Positions 49,446 through 58,072 of a DNA stretch of 64,000 nt are shown one piece after another. Location of the stretch: NCBI GenBank assembly GCA_044228795.1, contig JBGAUE010000002.1, forward strand, positions 62,001-126,000, read 5' to 3'. The number at the start of each line of letters is the position of its first letter. Position 1 is the stretch's first letter. Below the pieces are notes generated by a model, which saw only the letters and a program-made list of their open reading frames with translations, was not told the DNA's origin and made no database searches. Source of the DNA: M0108 sp044228795. GTDB taxonomy: Bacteria > Pseudomonadota > Gammaproteobacteria > Chromatiales > Chromatiaceae. A program made the translations under genes and the position numbers.

Positions 49446-50717
49446 CTACAAAAACTCAGCACCACCCAGGTAGGGCCGCAGAATTACGGGGATACCCAGT
49501 CTGCCGTCCTCCTCCTGATAATTCTCCAATACCGCCACCAGGGTGCGGCCCACGGCCAGACCAGACCCGTTCAGGGTATGGAGAAGCTCGGGCTTGCCGG
49601 TCTCGGGATTGCGCCAGCGGGCCTGAAGGCGCCGGGCCTGAAAGTCATTGAAATTGCTGCACGAAGAAATCTCCCGGTACCTGTTCTGACCCGGCAGCCA
49701 GACTTCCAGGTCATAGGTCTTGGTGGCGGAAAATCCCAGATCGCCGGCGCAAAGGGTGACGACCCGGTAAGGAAGCTCTAACTTCTGGAGAATGGCCTCG
49801 GCATGACCGGTGAGGGCTTCCAGGGCCGTGAAGGAGTCCTGGGGACGCACCATCTGAACCAGTTCCACCTTTTCGAACTGGTGCTGGCGGATCATGCCGC
49901 GGGTGTCCTTGCCATAGGAGCCGGCCTCGCTGCGAAAGCAAGGGGTATGCGCGACCCACTTTCGCGGCATGGAGGCCCCGTCCAGGATCAGGTCCCGCAC
50001 CAGATTGGTCACGGGCACCTCGGCGGTGGGTATCAGGTAAAGGTCCTTCTCGCCAGGCACCTTGAAGAGTTCCTGCTCGAACTTGGGCAGTTGCCCGGTC
50101 CCGTAGAGGCTCCCGGCATTGACCAGATAGGGGACATAGACCTCGACATAGCCATGCTCGCGGGTGTGGGTGTCGAGCATGAACTGAATCAGGGCCCGAT
50201 GCAGCCGTGCCAGGGGTCCGCTCAGGACCACGAAGCGTGAGCCCGTGAGCTTGGTGGCGACATCGAAATCCATCCAGCCGGTCGGTACGCCCAGATCCAC
50301 ATGGTCCTTGGGCTCGAAAGCAAAGACCCGGGGCTGGCCCCAGCGCCGCTCCTCGCGATTGTCGCGCTCGTCCCGGCCATCGGGTACGCTGGCATGGGGC
50401 AAGTTAGGCAGGCCCAGGGCGATCTGACTCAGGTCATTCTGCACCTCAGCCAGCTCGACCTCGGCGGCCTTGAGCTTGTCGCCCAGATCAGCGACCTGGG
50501 CTAGTAGGGGCGCCACCTCCTCCCCGGCCTTCTTGGCCTGTCCGATGAGCTTGGACCGGCTATTGCGCTCGCCCTGCAACTCCTGAGTCCGTACCTGGAT
50601 CGCCTTACGACGGGCCTCCAGGGCCTCGATGCGCCCGGTATCCAGGGCGATTCCGCGACGGGCGAGCTGCTCAGCGACATAGGCAAGCTCGGCGCGCAAC
50701 AAATGTGGATCCAGCAT
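49446..50717 (-). CDS. serS: Serine-tRNA ligase
   Basis: It charges tRNA-Ser. The ATG at 50715-50717 gives 423 residues: an N-terminal coiled-coil arm (residues about 30-100), and a class II catalytic domain with motif 2 HTPCFRSEAGSYGKDTRGMIRQHQFEKVE and motif 3 NGSGLAVGRTLVAVLENYQ. It begins five bases after dnaQ ends. A tRNA-Ser gene lies 1.3 kb away. Confidence 0.97.
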   Translation of the reverse strand: MLDPHLLRAELAYVAEQLARRGIALDTGRIEALEARRKAIQVRTQELQGERNSRSKLIGQAKKAGEEVAPLLAQVADLGDKLKAAEVELAEVQNDLSQIALGLPNLPHASVPDGRDERDNREERRWGQPRVFAFEPKDHVDLGVPTGWMDFDVATKLTGSRFVVLSGPLARLHRALIQFMLDTHTREHGYVEVYVPYLVNAGSLYGTGQLPKFEQELFKVPGEKDLYLIPTAEVPVTNLVRDLILDGASMPRKWVAHTPCFRSEAGSYGKDTRGMIRQHQFEKVELVQMVRPQDSFTALEALTGHAEAILQKLELPYRVVTLCAGDLGFSATKTYDLEVWLPGQNRYREISSCSNFNDFQARRLQARWRNPETGKPELLHTLNGSGLAVGRTLVAVLENYQEEDGRLGIPVILRPYLGGAEFL

Positions 50718-50722
50718 GATGA

Positions 50723-51454
50723 CTAACCTGGGTTGGATGACCGAAGCCAGACGCAACGACCCTCGCTGGCCTTGTCGATGGCGGCGAGGCGTTGCCGATG
50801 GGCCTGGAGTTCCGACTCGGTAGCATGCACCACGGGCAGAGGCTGCCGGTCGGTAGGGAGGCGGCGGACGGGATGGCGATGGGTCTCCTGGCCCTGATCG
50901 CCCTGGCCACCGAAGGCCAGCTTGACCTGGCCTCCGGTCATGGCGAGATAGACCTGGGAAAGGATCTCCGCATCCAACATGGCGCCGTGGAGGTCGCGAC
51001 GGGAGTTATCGATCTCGTAGCGTTTGCAGAGGGCATCCAGAGAGTTACGTTGCCCAGGATGGCTGCGGCGCGCCATTGCCAGGCTATCGATAACCCGGCA
51101 CAGATCACCGATACGCGGGGCGTCCGCACGCCAGAGCTTCAGTTCATGATCCAGGAAACCGACGTCGAAGGGGGCGTTATGGATGATGAGCTCGGCATCG
51201 CGGATGTAGGCGAGGAAATCCTCAGCGATATCGGCAAAGCGCGGCTGATCACGCAGAAAGTCGTTGGTGATGCCATGGACGTTGACCGCCCCCTGCTCCA
51301 CATCCCGATCGGGTTGCAGATAGCAATGGAAATCCTTGCGGGTCAGGCGGCGCTCCACCAACTCGATACAGCCAATCTCAATGATGCGGTGCCCCTCGGC
51401 CGGCTCCAGGCCCGTGGTTTCCGTATCAAGCACAATTTGACGCATCTTTGCCAT
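50723..51454 (-). CDS. dnaQ: DNA polymerase III epsilon subunit (3'-5' proofreading exonuclease)
   Basis: A 243-residue exonuclease. Exo I DTETTGL (about residue 10), Exo II INAPFDVGFLDHEL-type segment and Exo III HGAMLDAEIL are all present, as is the C-terminal tail that binds the alpha subunit. Together with rnhA upstream it reproduces the gammaproteobacterial rnhA-dnaQ neighbourhood, though here on one strand. Confidence 0.96.
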   Translation of the reverse strand: MAKMRQIVLDTETTGLEPAEGHRIIEIGCIELVERRLTRKDFHCYLQPDRDVEQGAVNVHGITNDFLRDQPRFADIAEDFLAYIRDAELIIHNAPFDVGFLDHELKLWRADAPRIGDLCRVIDSLAMARRSHPGQRNSLDALCKRYEIDNSRRDLHGAMLDAEILSQVYLAMTGGQVKLAFGGQGDQGQETHRHPVRRLPTDRQPLPVVHATESELQAHRQRLAAIDKASEGRCVWLRSSNPG

Positions 51455-51469
51455 CTTCCTCGGGAAAAA

Positions 51470-51901
51470 TCAGCGGGGGATGCCCTGGTTGGCCAGGGCA
51501 TCGGCACGCTCGTTTTCGGGATGCCCGGCATGGCCCTTGACCCAATGCCACTCCACCCGATGGGCGGCTAAGGCCCGGTCCAGGCGCTCCCAGAGATCCT
51601 GATTCTTGACGGGCTGTTTATTGGCGGTCTGCCAACCATTGCGCTTCCAGCGCGTCATCCACTGGGTAACGCCCTGGCGCAGATACTGGGAATCAGTGAC
51701 GACACGGATGGGCATAGGCCGCTTGAGGGCCTCCAGGGCCTGAATGACGGCCATCATCTCCATGCGGTTGTTGGTGGTATGGGGTTCGCCGCCGCACAGC
51801 TCTTTCTCGATGGCGCCGAAACGCAGCAGGGCACCCCAGCCGCCGGGACCAGGATTGCCCTTGCAGGCACCATCGCTAAAAATCTCGACCTGTTCAGACA
51901 T
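51470..51901 (-). CDS. rnhA: Ribonuclease HI
   Basis: A 143-residue enzyme that cuts RNA in RNA:DNA hybrids. The catalytic carboxylates are visible: Asp10 in SDGACKGNPGPGGWG, Glu in NNRMEMMAVI, Asp in VTDSQYL, and the C-terminal ERADALAN. The start overlaps the end of the methyltransferase gene by eight bases. Confidence 0.97.
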   Translation of the reverse strand: MSEQVEIFSDGACKGNPGPGGWGALLRFGAIEKELCGGEPHTTNNRMEMMAVIQALEALKRPMPIRVVTDSQYLRQGVTQWMTRWKRNGWQTANKQPVKNQDLWERLDRALAAHRVEWHWVKGHAGHPENERADALANQGIPR

Positions 51902-52670
51902 TGCGGCTGGTCCCGCGCGTGGTGGGCTCTACCGCGTTGCCGGGCAGCAGTTTACGGCGGGTCTTCCAGGAGGGCCGCAGGGGCGTCAGGGTAGAGACGC
52001 GCTTAACGGCACGCAGCGCATAAACGCCCCCCAAGGCCGGCCAGTAGCGGCGGCCAGTCCTGTCAAGAACACCGCCCGAACACCCTCGCGACCCCCCCCA
52101 AGGGGCCTGGAACATCAACATCTGTTGCATCTCCCGATCAAAACCCAGGAGGGACAGCCAGGCTCCAACGCGATAGCGGGTCAGGAAGCGACCACACCAG
52201 GGCACCCGGCCGGGGCGCGCCAGCCGCAGGAGCGCCCAAGGGCTGATGGCGTTGAAGCCCAGGATAATGAGCCGCCCCTCGGGAATCAGCACCCGTTCAG
52301 CCTCCCGCAGCACTTGGCGCGGATCGGCGGCGAAGTCGAGGGTGTGAGGCAGAACAACCGCATCAAGGCTATCGCTGACGATGGGCATCATCTCCGGGAC
52401 AGCCGCGATCCGCATTCCCAGCCCGCCCTGATGCAAGGCAGGGGGGAGCGAAATCGCGTGGCGGACATGGCTGCCCCGCACCACCTCCCCAAAGACATCA
52501 TCGCCACCCACCTGAAGGAGATAATGACCAAAGACACCCTCCAGCATCCGCTCTAGACAGACCGCCTCCTGAGCCGCCACCTCCCGGCCCAGCCTTGATC
52601 CGTACCAGTCCTCGATCTGGGTGATCAGTTCCCCCCCCTGGGGACAAGTCTTCATGCGTTCAATGGGCAT
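51894..52670 (-). CDS. SAM-dependent methyltransferase, YafS-like
   Basis: A 258-residue methyltransferase-fold protein. The expected motif I strand is poorly conserved, but the downstream Rossmann parts are clear: LDAVVLPHTLDFAADPRQVLREAERVLIPEGRLIILGFNAISPW. That segment and its position next to rnhA and dnaQ match E. coli YafS, whose substrate is unknown. The gene starts six bases after ftsK ends. Confidence 0.83.
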   Translation of the reverse strand: MPIERMKTCPQGGELITQIEDWYGSRLGREVAAQEAVCLERMLEGVFGHYLLQVGGDDVFGEVVRGSHVRHAISLPPALHQGGLGMRIAAVPEMMPIVSDSLDAVVLPHTLDFAADPRQVLREAERVLIPEGRLIILGFNAISPWALLRLARPGRVPWCGRFLTRYRVGAWLSLLGFDREMQQMLMFQAPWGGSRGCSGGVLDRTGRRYWPALGGVYALRAVKRVSTLTPLRPSWKTRRKLLPGNAVEPTTRGTSRNV

Positions 52671-52676
52671 CCGTGC

Positions 52677-55124
52677 TCAGTCAACCGGCGGGGGCGCCAG
52701 AACCTCTCGGTTGCCATTAGTCTCTGCCGCACCCACGATGCCGATACGCTCCATTTCCTCGATCATGCGCGCAGCACGGTTGTAGCCGATCTTGAGCCGG
52801 CGCTGAACACCGGAGATGGAGGCGCGGCGGGATTCCACCACGATCTGCACCGCTTCATCGAAGAGGGGGTCCTGATCCTCCAGGTCGCCGCCCGGGCGCG
52901 GCTCTGGATCGATACCGGGGATACCATCGCCCATGTCCATGAGGATGGTGTCGATATAATCCGGTTCGCCCTGCGCCCGCAAAAATTCAACGATTTTATG
53001 AACCTCATGGTCATCGACGAAGGCACCGTGGATGCGATAGGGAATGCTGGTCCCTGGCGGCAGATAGAGCATATCGCCGTTGCCCAGCAGGTGCTCGGCG
53101 CCCATCTGGTCAAGGATGGTGCGCGAATCGATGCGAGAGGACACCTGGAAGGCCATGCGAGTCGGGATATTGGCCTTGATAAGACCGGTCAGGACGTCCA
53201 CCGAGGGTCTCTGGGTCGCCAGCAGCAGGTGAATACCGGAGGCGCGGGCCTTCTGGGCCAGCCGGGCGATGAGTTCCTCCACCTTTTTGCCCACCACCAT
53301 CATCATATCCGCCAATTCGTCGATGATGACGACGATGTAGGGGAGATGATCCAGGGCAGGTGGCGATTCCATAGGCATCTCCCGCACCAGGTTATAGAGG
53401 GGATCAAGGATGGGCTCGCCCGCCGCCAGGGCGTCGGCGACCTTGCGGTTATAGCCACCAATGTTGCGCACCCCCAGCCGCGCCATCAGCTTGTAACGCC
53501 GCTCCATCTCCGCCACGCACCACCGCAGGGCATTGGCAGCCTCCTTCATATCCGTCACTACTGGTGTGAGCAGATGCGGAATGCCCTCGTACACGGATAG
53601 CTCCAGCATCTTGGGATCAACCATGATGAGGCGCACGTCACGCGGTCCGGCCTTGTAAAGCAGGCTGAGGATCATGGCATTGAGGGCCACGGACTTACCA
53701 GAACCGGTGGTACCGGCGATGAGGGCATGGGGCATGCGCCCCAGGTCCGCTACCACCGGGTGCCCGGAAATATCGGTGCCGAGGGACAGAGTCAGGGGTG
53801 ACTTGGCATCCTGGTAGGCGCTGGAACCCAGAATCTCGCGCAGGGCCACCGTCTCCCGGAAGTTATTGGGGATTTCCAGGCCGATGACGGACTTGCCGGG
53901 TATGACCTCGACCACGCGCACGCTGACGGTGGAGAGGGCCCGGGCAATATCCCGGGACAGGCCGGTAATCTTGCTGGCCTTGGTTCCCGGCGCTGGCATC
54001 ATCTCAAACAGAGTCACCACCGGGCCGGGATGGACGGCGACCACCTGGACGGTGACGCCAAAGTCCGCCAGCTTGCTCTCCACTTGGCGCGAGAGTTCAT
54101 CAAGCTGTTCCTTGGAATAGCCCTTGCCGCTGCGCCGCGCCTCGTCAAGGAGCAGCAGGGGCGGCAGTTCACCCCCCAGGTTCAGGGGTGACAAGGATAA
54201 TTGCTCGGCCTCGTTCGCCTTATCCTGGGGGAGTTCGGGAGGCTGGAGGGGCATACTGGGCTTGGTGGCCCTGAGGCGCGGCTTGGGTTGGGGTTTGGCT
54301 TCAGGCTTGACCGCGAGTCTCGCCTCGGGAGCAGCGAAGGGAGGTTCGATATTCGCTGACGCGGGCGAGGTTGTGGCCAGATCAATCAGGTCCTCCTCAT
54401 CCAGCAAGGTCTCGTCCTCGATCAGGTGGGGCTCGGGATTAACAGCCGTCGCCGGCTCCCGGGCCTTCTCGGACGCCTTTTGCTTCGGCGGATACATAAA
54501 CCAGATCACCAACCGATTACCTGCCCGCCACAGCAGCAGGATCAGCCAGCCAATGCCATCCAGCACCGCCAGCCAGGACAGCCCGGTGAAAAAGGTGATC
54601 CCGGCCAGCAAGAGGGGTGCCAACAATAGGGAAGCGCCGGATGTGTGGAAGCTGGCCACCAGCTTGCCGCCGACCAACTGACCGACACCGCCGCCTATGC
54701 CATTGGGTAGTGCCACGGGAATACCCTGTAGCAGGATCCCCGCCAGGGCACTGCCAGCACCCAAGGTAAGCACAAAGCCAAGCAGTCGCAAGGCCAGGCG
54801 CTGCACCCGTGTCTCTGCCTCGTCGTCCATGCCTCGCAAGGTCAGCCAGGCCGTCCAGGCAATAGCGATAGGGAGCAGATAGGCAAAGTAGCCGAACAGC
54901 GACAAGGCCACATCCGCGAACCAGGCACCGAAGGGGCCGCCAAGATTCTGGACTTGATCAATCGGCTCGATATGGGTCCACCCCGGATCCTCCGGGGCAT
55001 AGGAAATCAGACAGGCCGTCAAAAAGAGGGCAACCGCGAACAGCGCCCACATGATAGCCTCGCGTAGAACACGCTGAAAATAATCACTGAAGGTCAGTTG
55101 CCCAACCCGAGTCGCCTGTGCCAA
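52677..55124 (-). CDS. ftsK: DNA translocase FtsK
   Basis: It anchors at the septum and pumps chromosomal DNA toward dif during division. The 815-residue product has four or five N-terminal membrane helices (about 25-190), a short Pro/Glu-rich linker (about 215-330) and the RecA-like motor with Walker A AGTTGSGKSVAL near residue 470 and IIDELADMMMV as Walker B. A winged-helix gamma domain (ASISGVQRRLKIGYNRAARMIEEME) closes it. TTG at 55124 is preferred because GGAGG stands eight bases before it; a GTG six bases upstream sits too close to the same site. Confidence 0.95.
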   Translation of the reverse strand: MAQATRVGQLTFSDYFQRVLREAIMWALFAVALFLTACLISYAPEDPGWTHIEPIDQVQNLGGPFGAWFADVALSLFGYFAYLLPIAIAWTAWLTLRGMDDEAETRVQRLALRLLGFVLTLGAGSALAGILLQGIPVALPNGIGGGVGQLVGGKLVASFHTSGASLLLAPLLLAGITFFTGLSWLAVLDGIGWLILLLWRAGNRLVIWFMYPPKQKASEKAREPATAVNPEPHLIEDETLLDEEDLIDLATTSPASANIEPPFAAPEARLAVKPEAKPQPKPRLRATKPSMPLQPPELPQDKANEAEQLSLSPLNLGGELPPLLLLDEARRSGKGYSKEQLDELSRQVESKLADFGVTVQVVAVHPGPVVTLFEMMPAPGTKASKITGLSRDIARALSTVSVRVVEVIPGKSVIGLEIPNNFRETVALREILGSSAYQDAKSPLTLSLGTDISGHPVVADLGRMPHALIAGTTGSGKSVALNAMILSLLYKAGPRDVRLIMVDPKMLELSVYEGIPHLLTPVVTDMKEAANALRWCVAEMERRYKLMARLGVRNIGGYNRKVADALAAGEPILDPLYNLVREMPMESPPALDHLPYIVVIIDELADMMMVVGKKVEELIARLAQKARASGIHLLLATQRPSVDVLTGLIKANIPTRMAFQVSSRIDSRTILDQMGAEHLLGNGDMLYLPPGTSIPYRIHGAFVDDHEVHKIVEFLRAQGEPDYIDTILMDMGDGIPGIDPEPRPGGDLEDQDPLFDEAVQIVVESRRASISGVQRRLKIGYNRAARMIEEMERIGIVGAAETNGNREVLAPPPVD

Positions 55125-55357
55125 ATTCACTCCCTCCGTTTTGCCCCCGGATTATAGCGGCAGGGGTGGATGAGCCCATGCTGCCATCCTGCCTGGAAAC
55201 CGCCCCCATGCCAAGCTGGGTCTCCCAACCGGCCCGGTCGAGCCGACCCAGACGCCTCAGCCATCCTTTACCCAACAGCGGTCAAACCGTAACATGAGAA
55301 TCATCGCAGTCCTCTAGGGGACCAGCCCCCCGCCCACTAGATTCAAGGAGTCCATCC

Positions 55358-56314
55358 ATGAACACAAACAAGCACTGCCGCCTGCTGATCCTGGGTTCCG
55401 GGCCCGCTGGCTATACGGCCGCTGTCTATGCCGCGCGGGCCAATCTGCATCCAGTCCTGATCACGGGCATGGAACAGGGCGGCCAGTTGATGACGACCAC
55501 CGATGTGGACAACTGGCCGGGTGACCCCGACGGCGTTCAGGGTCCGGACCTCATGGAGCGGATGCGCCGCCACGCCGAGCGCTTCGAGACTGAGATCATC
55601 ATGGACCACATTAACCAGGTGGACCTCAGCCAGCGTCCCTTCCGTATCGTGGGAGATGGCGGCGACTATAGCTGCGACGCCCTCATCATCACCACGGGGG
55701 CCAGCGCCCGTTATCTGGGTCTCCCCTCCGAGCAGGAATTCCGCGGCCGCGGCGTTTCCGCCTGCGCCACCTGCGACGGTTTCTTCTACCGTAATCAGAA
55801 AGTCGCCGTCATCGGCGGCGGCAATACGGCGGTGGAGGAGGCCCTCTACCTCTCCAACATCGCTGCCGAGGTTACCCTGGTTCATCGCCGGGATGCCCTG
55901 CGCTCGGAAAAGATTTTGCAACAGCACCTCTTCGAGAAGGTCGAGCACGGCAACGTCAAAATCCTCTGGAACAGCACCCTGGACGAGGTCCTGGGCGATC
56001 CCACGGGCGTCACCGGCATGCGGATCCGCAACGTTCAGGACGGCTCCACCCAGGACATCGCACTCCAGGGCGTCTTCATCGCCATCGGTCACCAACCCAA
56101 TACCCAGCTATTTGAGGGCCAACTGGAACTGAACAACGGCTACATCAAGGTTCACAGCGGTAGCGACGGCAATGCCACTGCCACCTCCATCCCCGGCGTC
56201 TTCGCCGCGGGCGACGTCATGGACCATATATATCGCCAGGCCATCACCTCCGCCGGCTCAGGCTGCATGGCCGCCCTGGATGCGGAGAAATTTCTCGATG
56301 CCCTGGGAGGGTGA
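55358..56314 (+). CDS. trxB: Thioredoxin reductase
   Basis: A 318-residue flavoprotein that reduces thioredoxin with NADPH. FAD-binding GSGPAGYTAAVYAARA, active-site CATC (ACATCDGFF), NADPH motif GGGNTAVEEALYLS and the FAD tail GVFAAGDVMDHIYRQAITSAGSGC are all seen. AGGAG lies before the ATG. It is divergent from ftsK. Confidence 0.97.
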   Translation: MNTNKHCRLLILGSGPAGYTAAVYAARANLHPVLITGMEQGGQLMTTTDVDNWPGDPDGVQGPDLMERMRRHAERFETEIIMDHINQVDLSQRPFRIVGDGGDYSCDALIITTGASARYLGLPSEQEFRGRGVSACATCDGFFYRNQKVAVIGGGNTAVEEALYLSNIAAEVTLVHRRDALRSEKILQQHLFEKVEHGNVKILWNSTLDEVLGDPTGVTGMRIRNVQDGSTQDIALQGVFIAIGHQPNTQLFEGQLELNNGYIKVHSGSDGNATATSIPGVFAAGDVMDHIYRQAITSAGSGCMAALDAEKFLDALGG

Positions 56315-56392
56315 AAGTTACCGCCAACAGCATCGGGTAACAACTTGCTGGCGCACATCTTACAGCTCGCGCCAGGCCATCCAAGGGATCCC

Positions 56393-56875
56393 TTAGCCCT
56401 TCTCCCTTTCTCGTAACAGCACCACGGCAAAGGCGGCAATGCCTTCGCCGCGGCCCGTAAAGCCCATGCGCTCGGTGGTGGTGGCCTTGACATTGACGCG
56501 AGCCTGGAGGCAGCCGAGATCAGCGGCAAGTGTCTGGGTCATGGCGGGGATATAGGGAGCCAATTTGGGCTCTTGAGCGACGATGGTGAGATCGGCGTTG
56601 TGGACGGCTAGGCCGAGTTTCTCCAGGGAGGCCATGACCCGGCGCAACAGGACACGGCTGTCGATGCCGGCGTAAGCCGCGTCGGTGTCGGGAAAATGGC
56701 GGCCAATGTCGCCCAGACCCGCGGCACCAAGCAGGGCGTCGCAAAGGGCGTGGATGGCCACGTCGCCATCGGAGTGGGCTTCCAACCCCTGGTCGTGGGG
56801 CACCTGGACACCGGCCAGCACCAAGGGTCGGCCCGGTCCGAAGCGATGGGCGTCGATACCCTGTCCGATTAGCAT
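56393..56875 (-). CDS. ispF: 2-C-methyl-D-erythritol 2,4-cyclodiphosphate synthase
   Basis: The fifth enzyme of the MEP isoprenoid pathway. The 160-residue protein has IGQGIDAHRFGPGRPLVLAGV with metal-binding Asp/His, HSDGDVAIHALCDALLGAAGLGDIG, and FTGRGEGIAAFA. Its ATG overlaps the ispD stop by three bases. Confidence 0.97.
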   Translation of the reverse strand: MLIGQGIDAHRFGPGRPLVLAGVQVPHDQGLEAHSDGDVAIHALCDALLGAAGLGDIGRHFPDTDAAYAGIDSRVLLRRVMASLEKLGLAVHNADLTIVAQEPKLAPYIPAMTQTLAADLGCLQARVNVKATTTERMGFTGRGEGIAAFAVVLLREREKG

Positions 56876-57576
56876 AACCGCCCCTGGCTCAGAAGATAGA
56901 AATGGGCCAAAGCCAGATCCTCCGGGCGGGTAATTTTGATGTTATCGGCATGGCCTTCCACCAGCAGGGGCTGGAGGCCGGCGATCTCCAGGGCGCTGGC
57001 ATCATCCGTCACCAGTTGGCCCGCGGCGATGGCCTGACTCAGCGCCTGGCGAAGAGGCCCCAGGCGGAACATCTGGGGCGTGTAGGCATGCCAAAGTCCC
57101 GCGCGGGGGACCGTATTCTGGACCTCACCCCGAGCGTTCGCCGCCTTCATGGTATCCCGGACCGGCACGCCGAGGAGGCCCCCAACGGGGTGATCCTCCA
57201 GGGTTGAGATGAGACGGTCCAGGTCTTCGCGCCGCAGACAGGGCCGGGCGGCATCGTGTACCAGCACCCAATCGTCCGCGTCCGCACGCCCACCCAAGGC
57301 CTTTAGGGCATTGAGTACCGAGTGGCAGCGCTCCGTGCCACCCGCCACGCGCAGGATAGCGGGATGATGCGCCGAGGGCAGGGCCTCCCAGCGTTCATCC
57401 GCCGTGTCCAGGGCGATCACCACCCCCCGAATCCGCGGATGGTCAAGAAAGAGCCGCAGGCTGTACTCGAGCACCGGCTGGCCCGCCAGGTCGAGATATT
57501 GCTTGGGGATGGCCGCGCCCATGCGGCGACCGGCCCCGGCGGCGGGGATCAGGGCCCAGCAAGCGGTTTCAGTCAC
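56869..57576 (-). CDS. ispD: 2-C-methyl-D-erythritol 4-phosphate cytidylyltransferase
   Basis: The third enzyme of the MEP pathway, coupling CTP to MEP. The 235-residue protein begins at a GTG (57576). The nucleotidyltransferase loop PAAGAGRRMGAAIPKQYLDLAG, then LVHDAARPCL and DDASALEIAG are present. It precedes ispF with coupled translation and follows ftsB by 35 bases, the classical order. Confidence 0.97.
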   Translation of the reverse strand: MTETACWALIPAAGAGRRMGAAIPKQYLDLAGQPVLEYSLRLFLDHPRIRGVVIALDTADERWEALPSAHHPAILRVAGGTERCHSVLNALKALGGRADADDWVLVHDAARPCLRREDLDRLISTLEDHPVGGLLGVPVRDTMKAANARGEVQNTVPRAGLWHAYTPQMFRLGPLRQALSQAIAAGQLVTDDASALEIAGLQPLLVEGHADNIKITRPEDLALAHFYLLSQGRLC

Positions 57577-57611
57577 CCGTCTTGGACTCAGACTTTGACA
57601 TGGATTTGGAC

Positions 57612-58019
57612 TCAGGGCCTGGTAGCCGGCTTTGAATCGGGCTTGGGTGCCGGTTTGGGAACCAGGTGAGACGCGGCCTGTGACCCCTTGGCCGACCCTG
57701 CGGAAGCCGTGGGTTTGCCTTCGTCCCCGGGCGCGGGTGCCGGCGGTTGCGGCTCTATAACCTGCAGAAAGATTTCGCCTCCCTTGATCATCCCCAGTTC
57801 ACTGCGGGCACGTTCCTCCAGGGCATCCTGGCCCTGACGCAGATCTTCCACCTCGGCCTGCAGGCGGCGGTTTCGCGTACGTTGCCTTTCCAACTCCTCG
57901 CCTTGGGCCAAGATCTCGTGGCGCAGGGCGGCAACCTCCGCCAGGCTACCCTCCCCCACCCACAGGCGGTACTGGAGCCAGCCAAGCAACAGCAGGAGGG
58001 CGAGCGTCAATACGCGCAT
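57612..58019 (-). CDS. ftsB: Cell division protein FtsB with long C-terminal tail
   Basis: A bitopic division protein that bridges FtsQ and FtsL. From ATG 58019 (135 residues): one membrane helix (LTLALLLLLGWLQYRLWVG), then a coiled coil (VAALRHEILAQGEELERQRTRNRRL), then the FtsB ending ELGMIKGGEIFLQVIE. E. coli FtsB ends about here; this one adds roughly 45 residues of Pro, Ala and Lys (PQPPAPAPG...PKPAPKPDSKP). It lies between eno and ispD, the classical place. Confidence 0.9.
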   Translation of the reverse strand: MRVLTLALLLLLGWLQYRLWVGEGSLAEVAALRHEILAQGEELERQRTRNRRLQAEVEDLRQGQDALEERARSELGMIKGGEIFLQVIEPQPPAPAPGDEGKPTASAGSAKGSQAASHLVPKPAPKPDSKPATRP

Positions 58020-58072
58020 GAACTGCCGCAATTAAGTTTTACCAGTGCCGAGCAGGCGTTGGCAGGTCGGGT

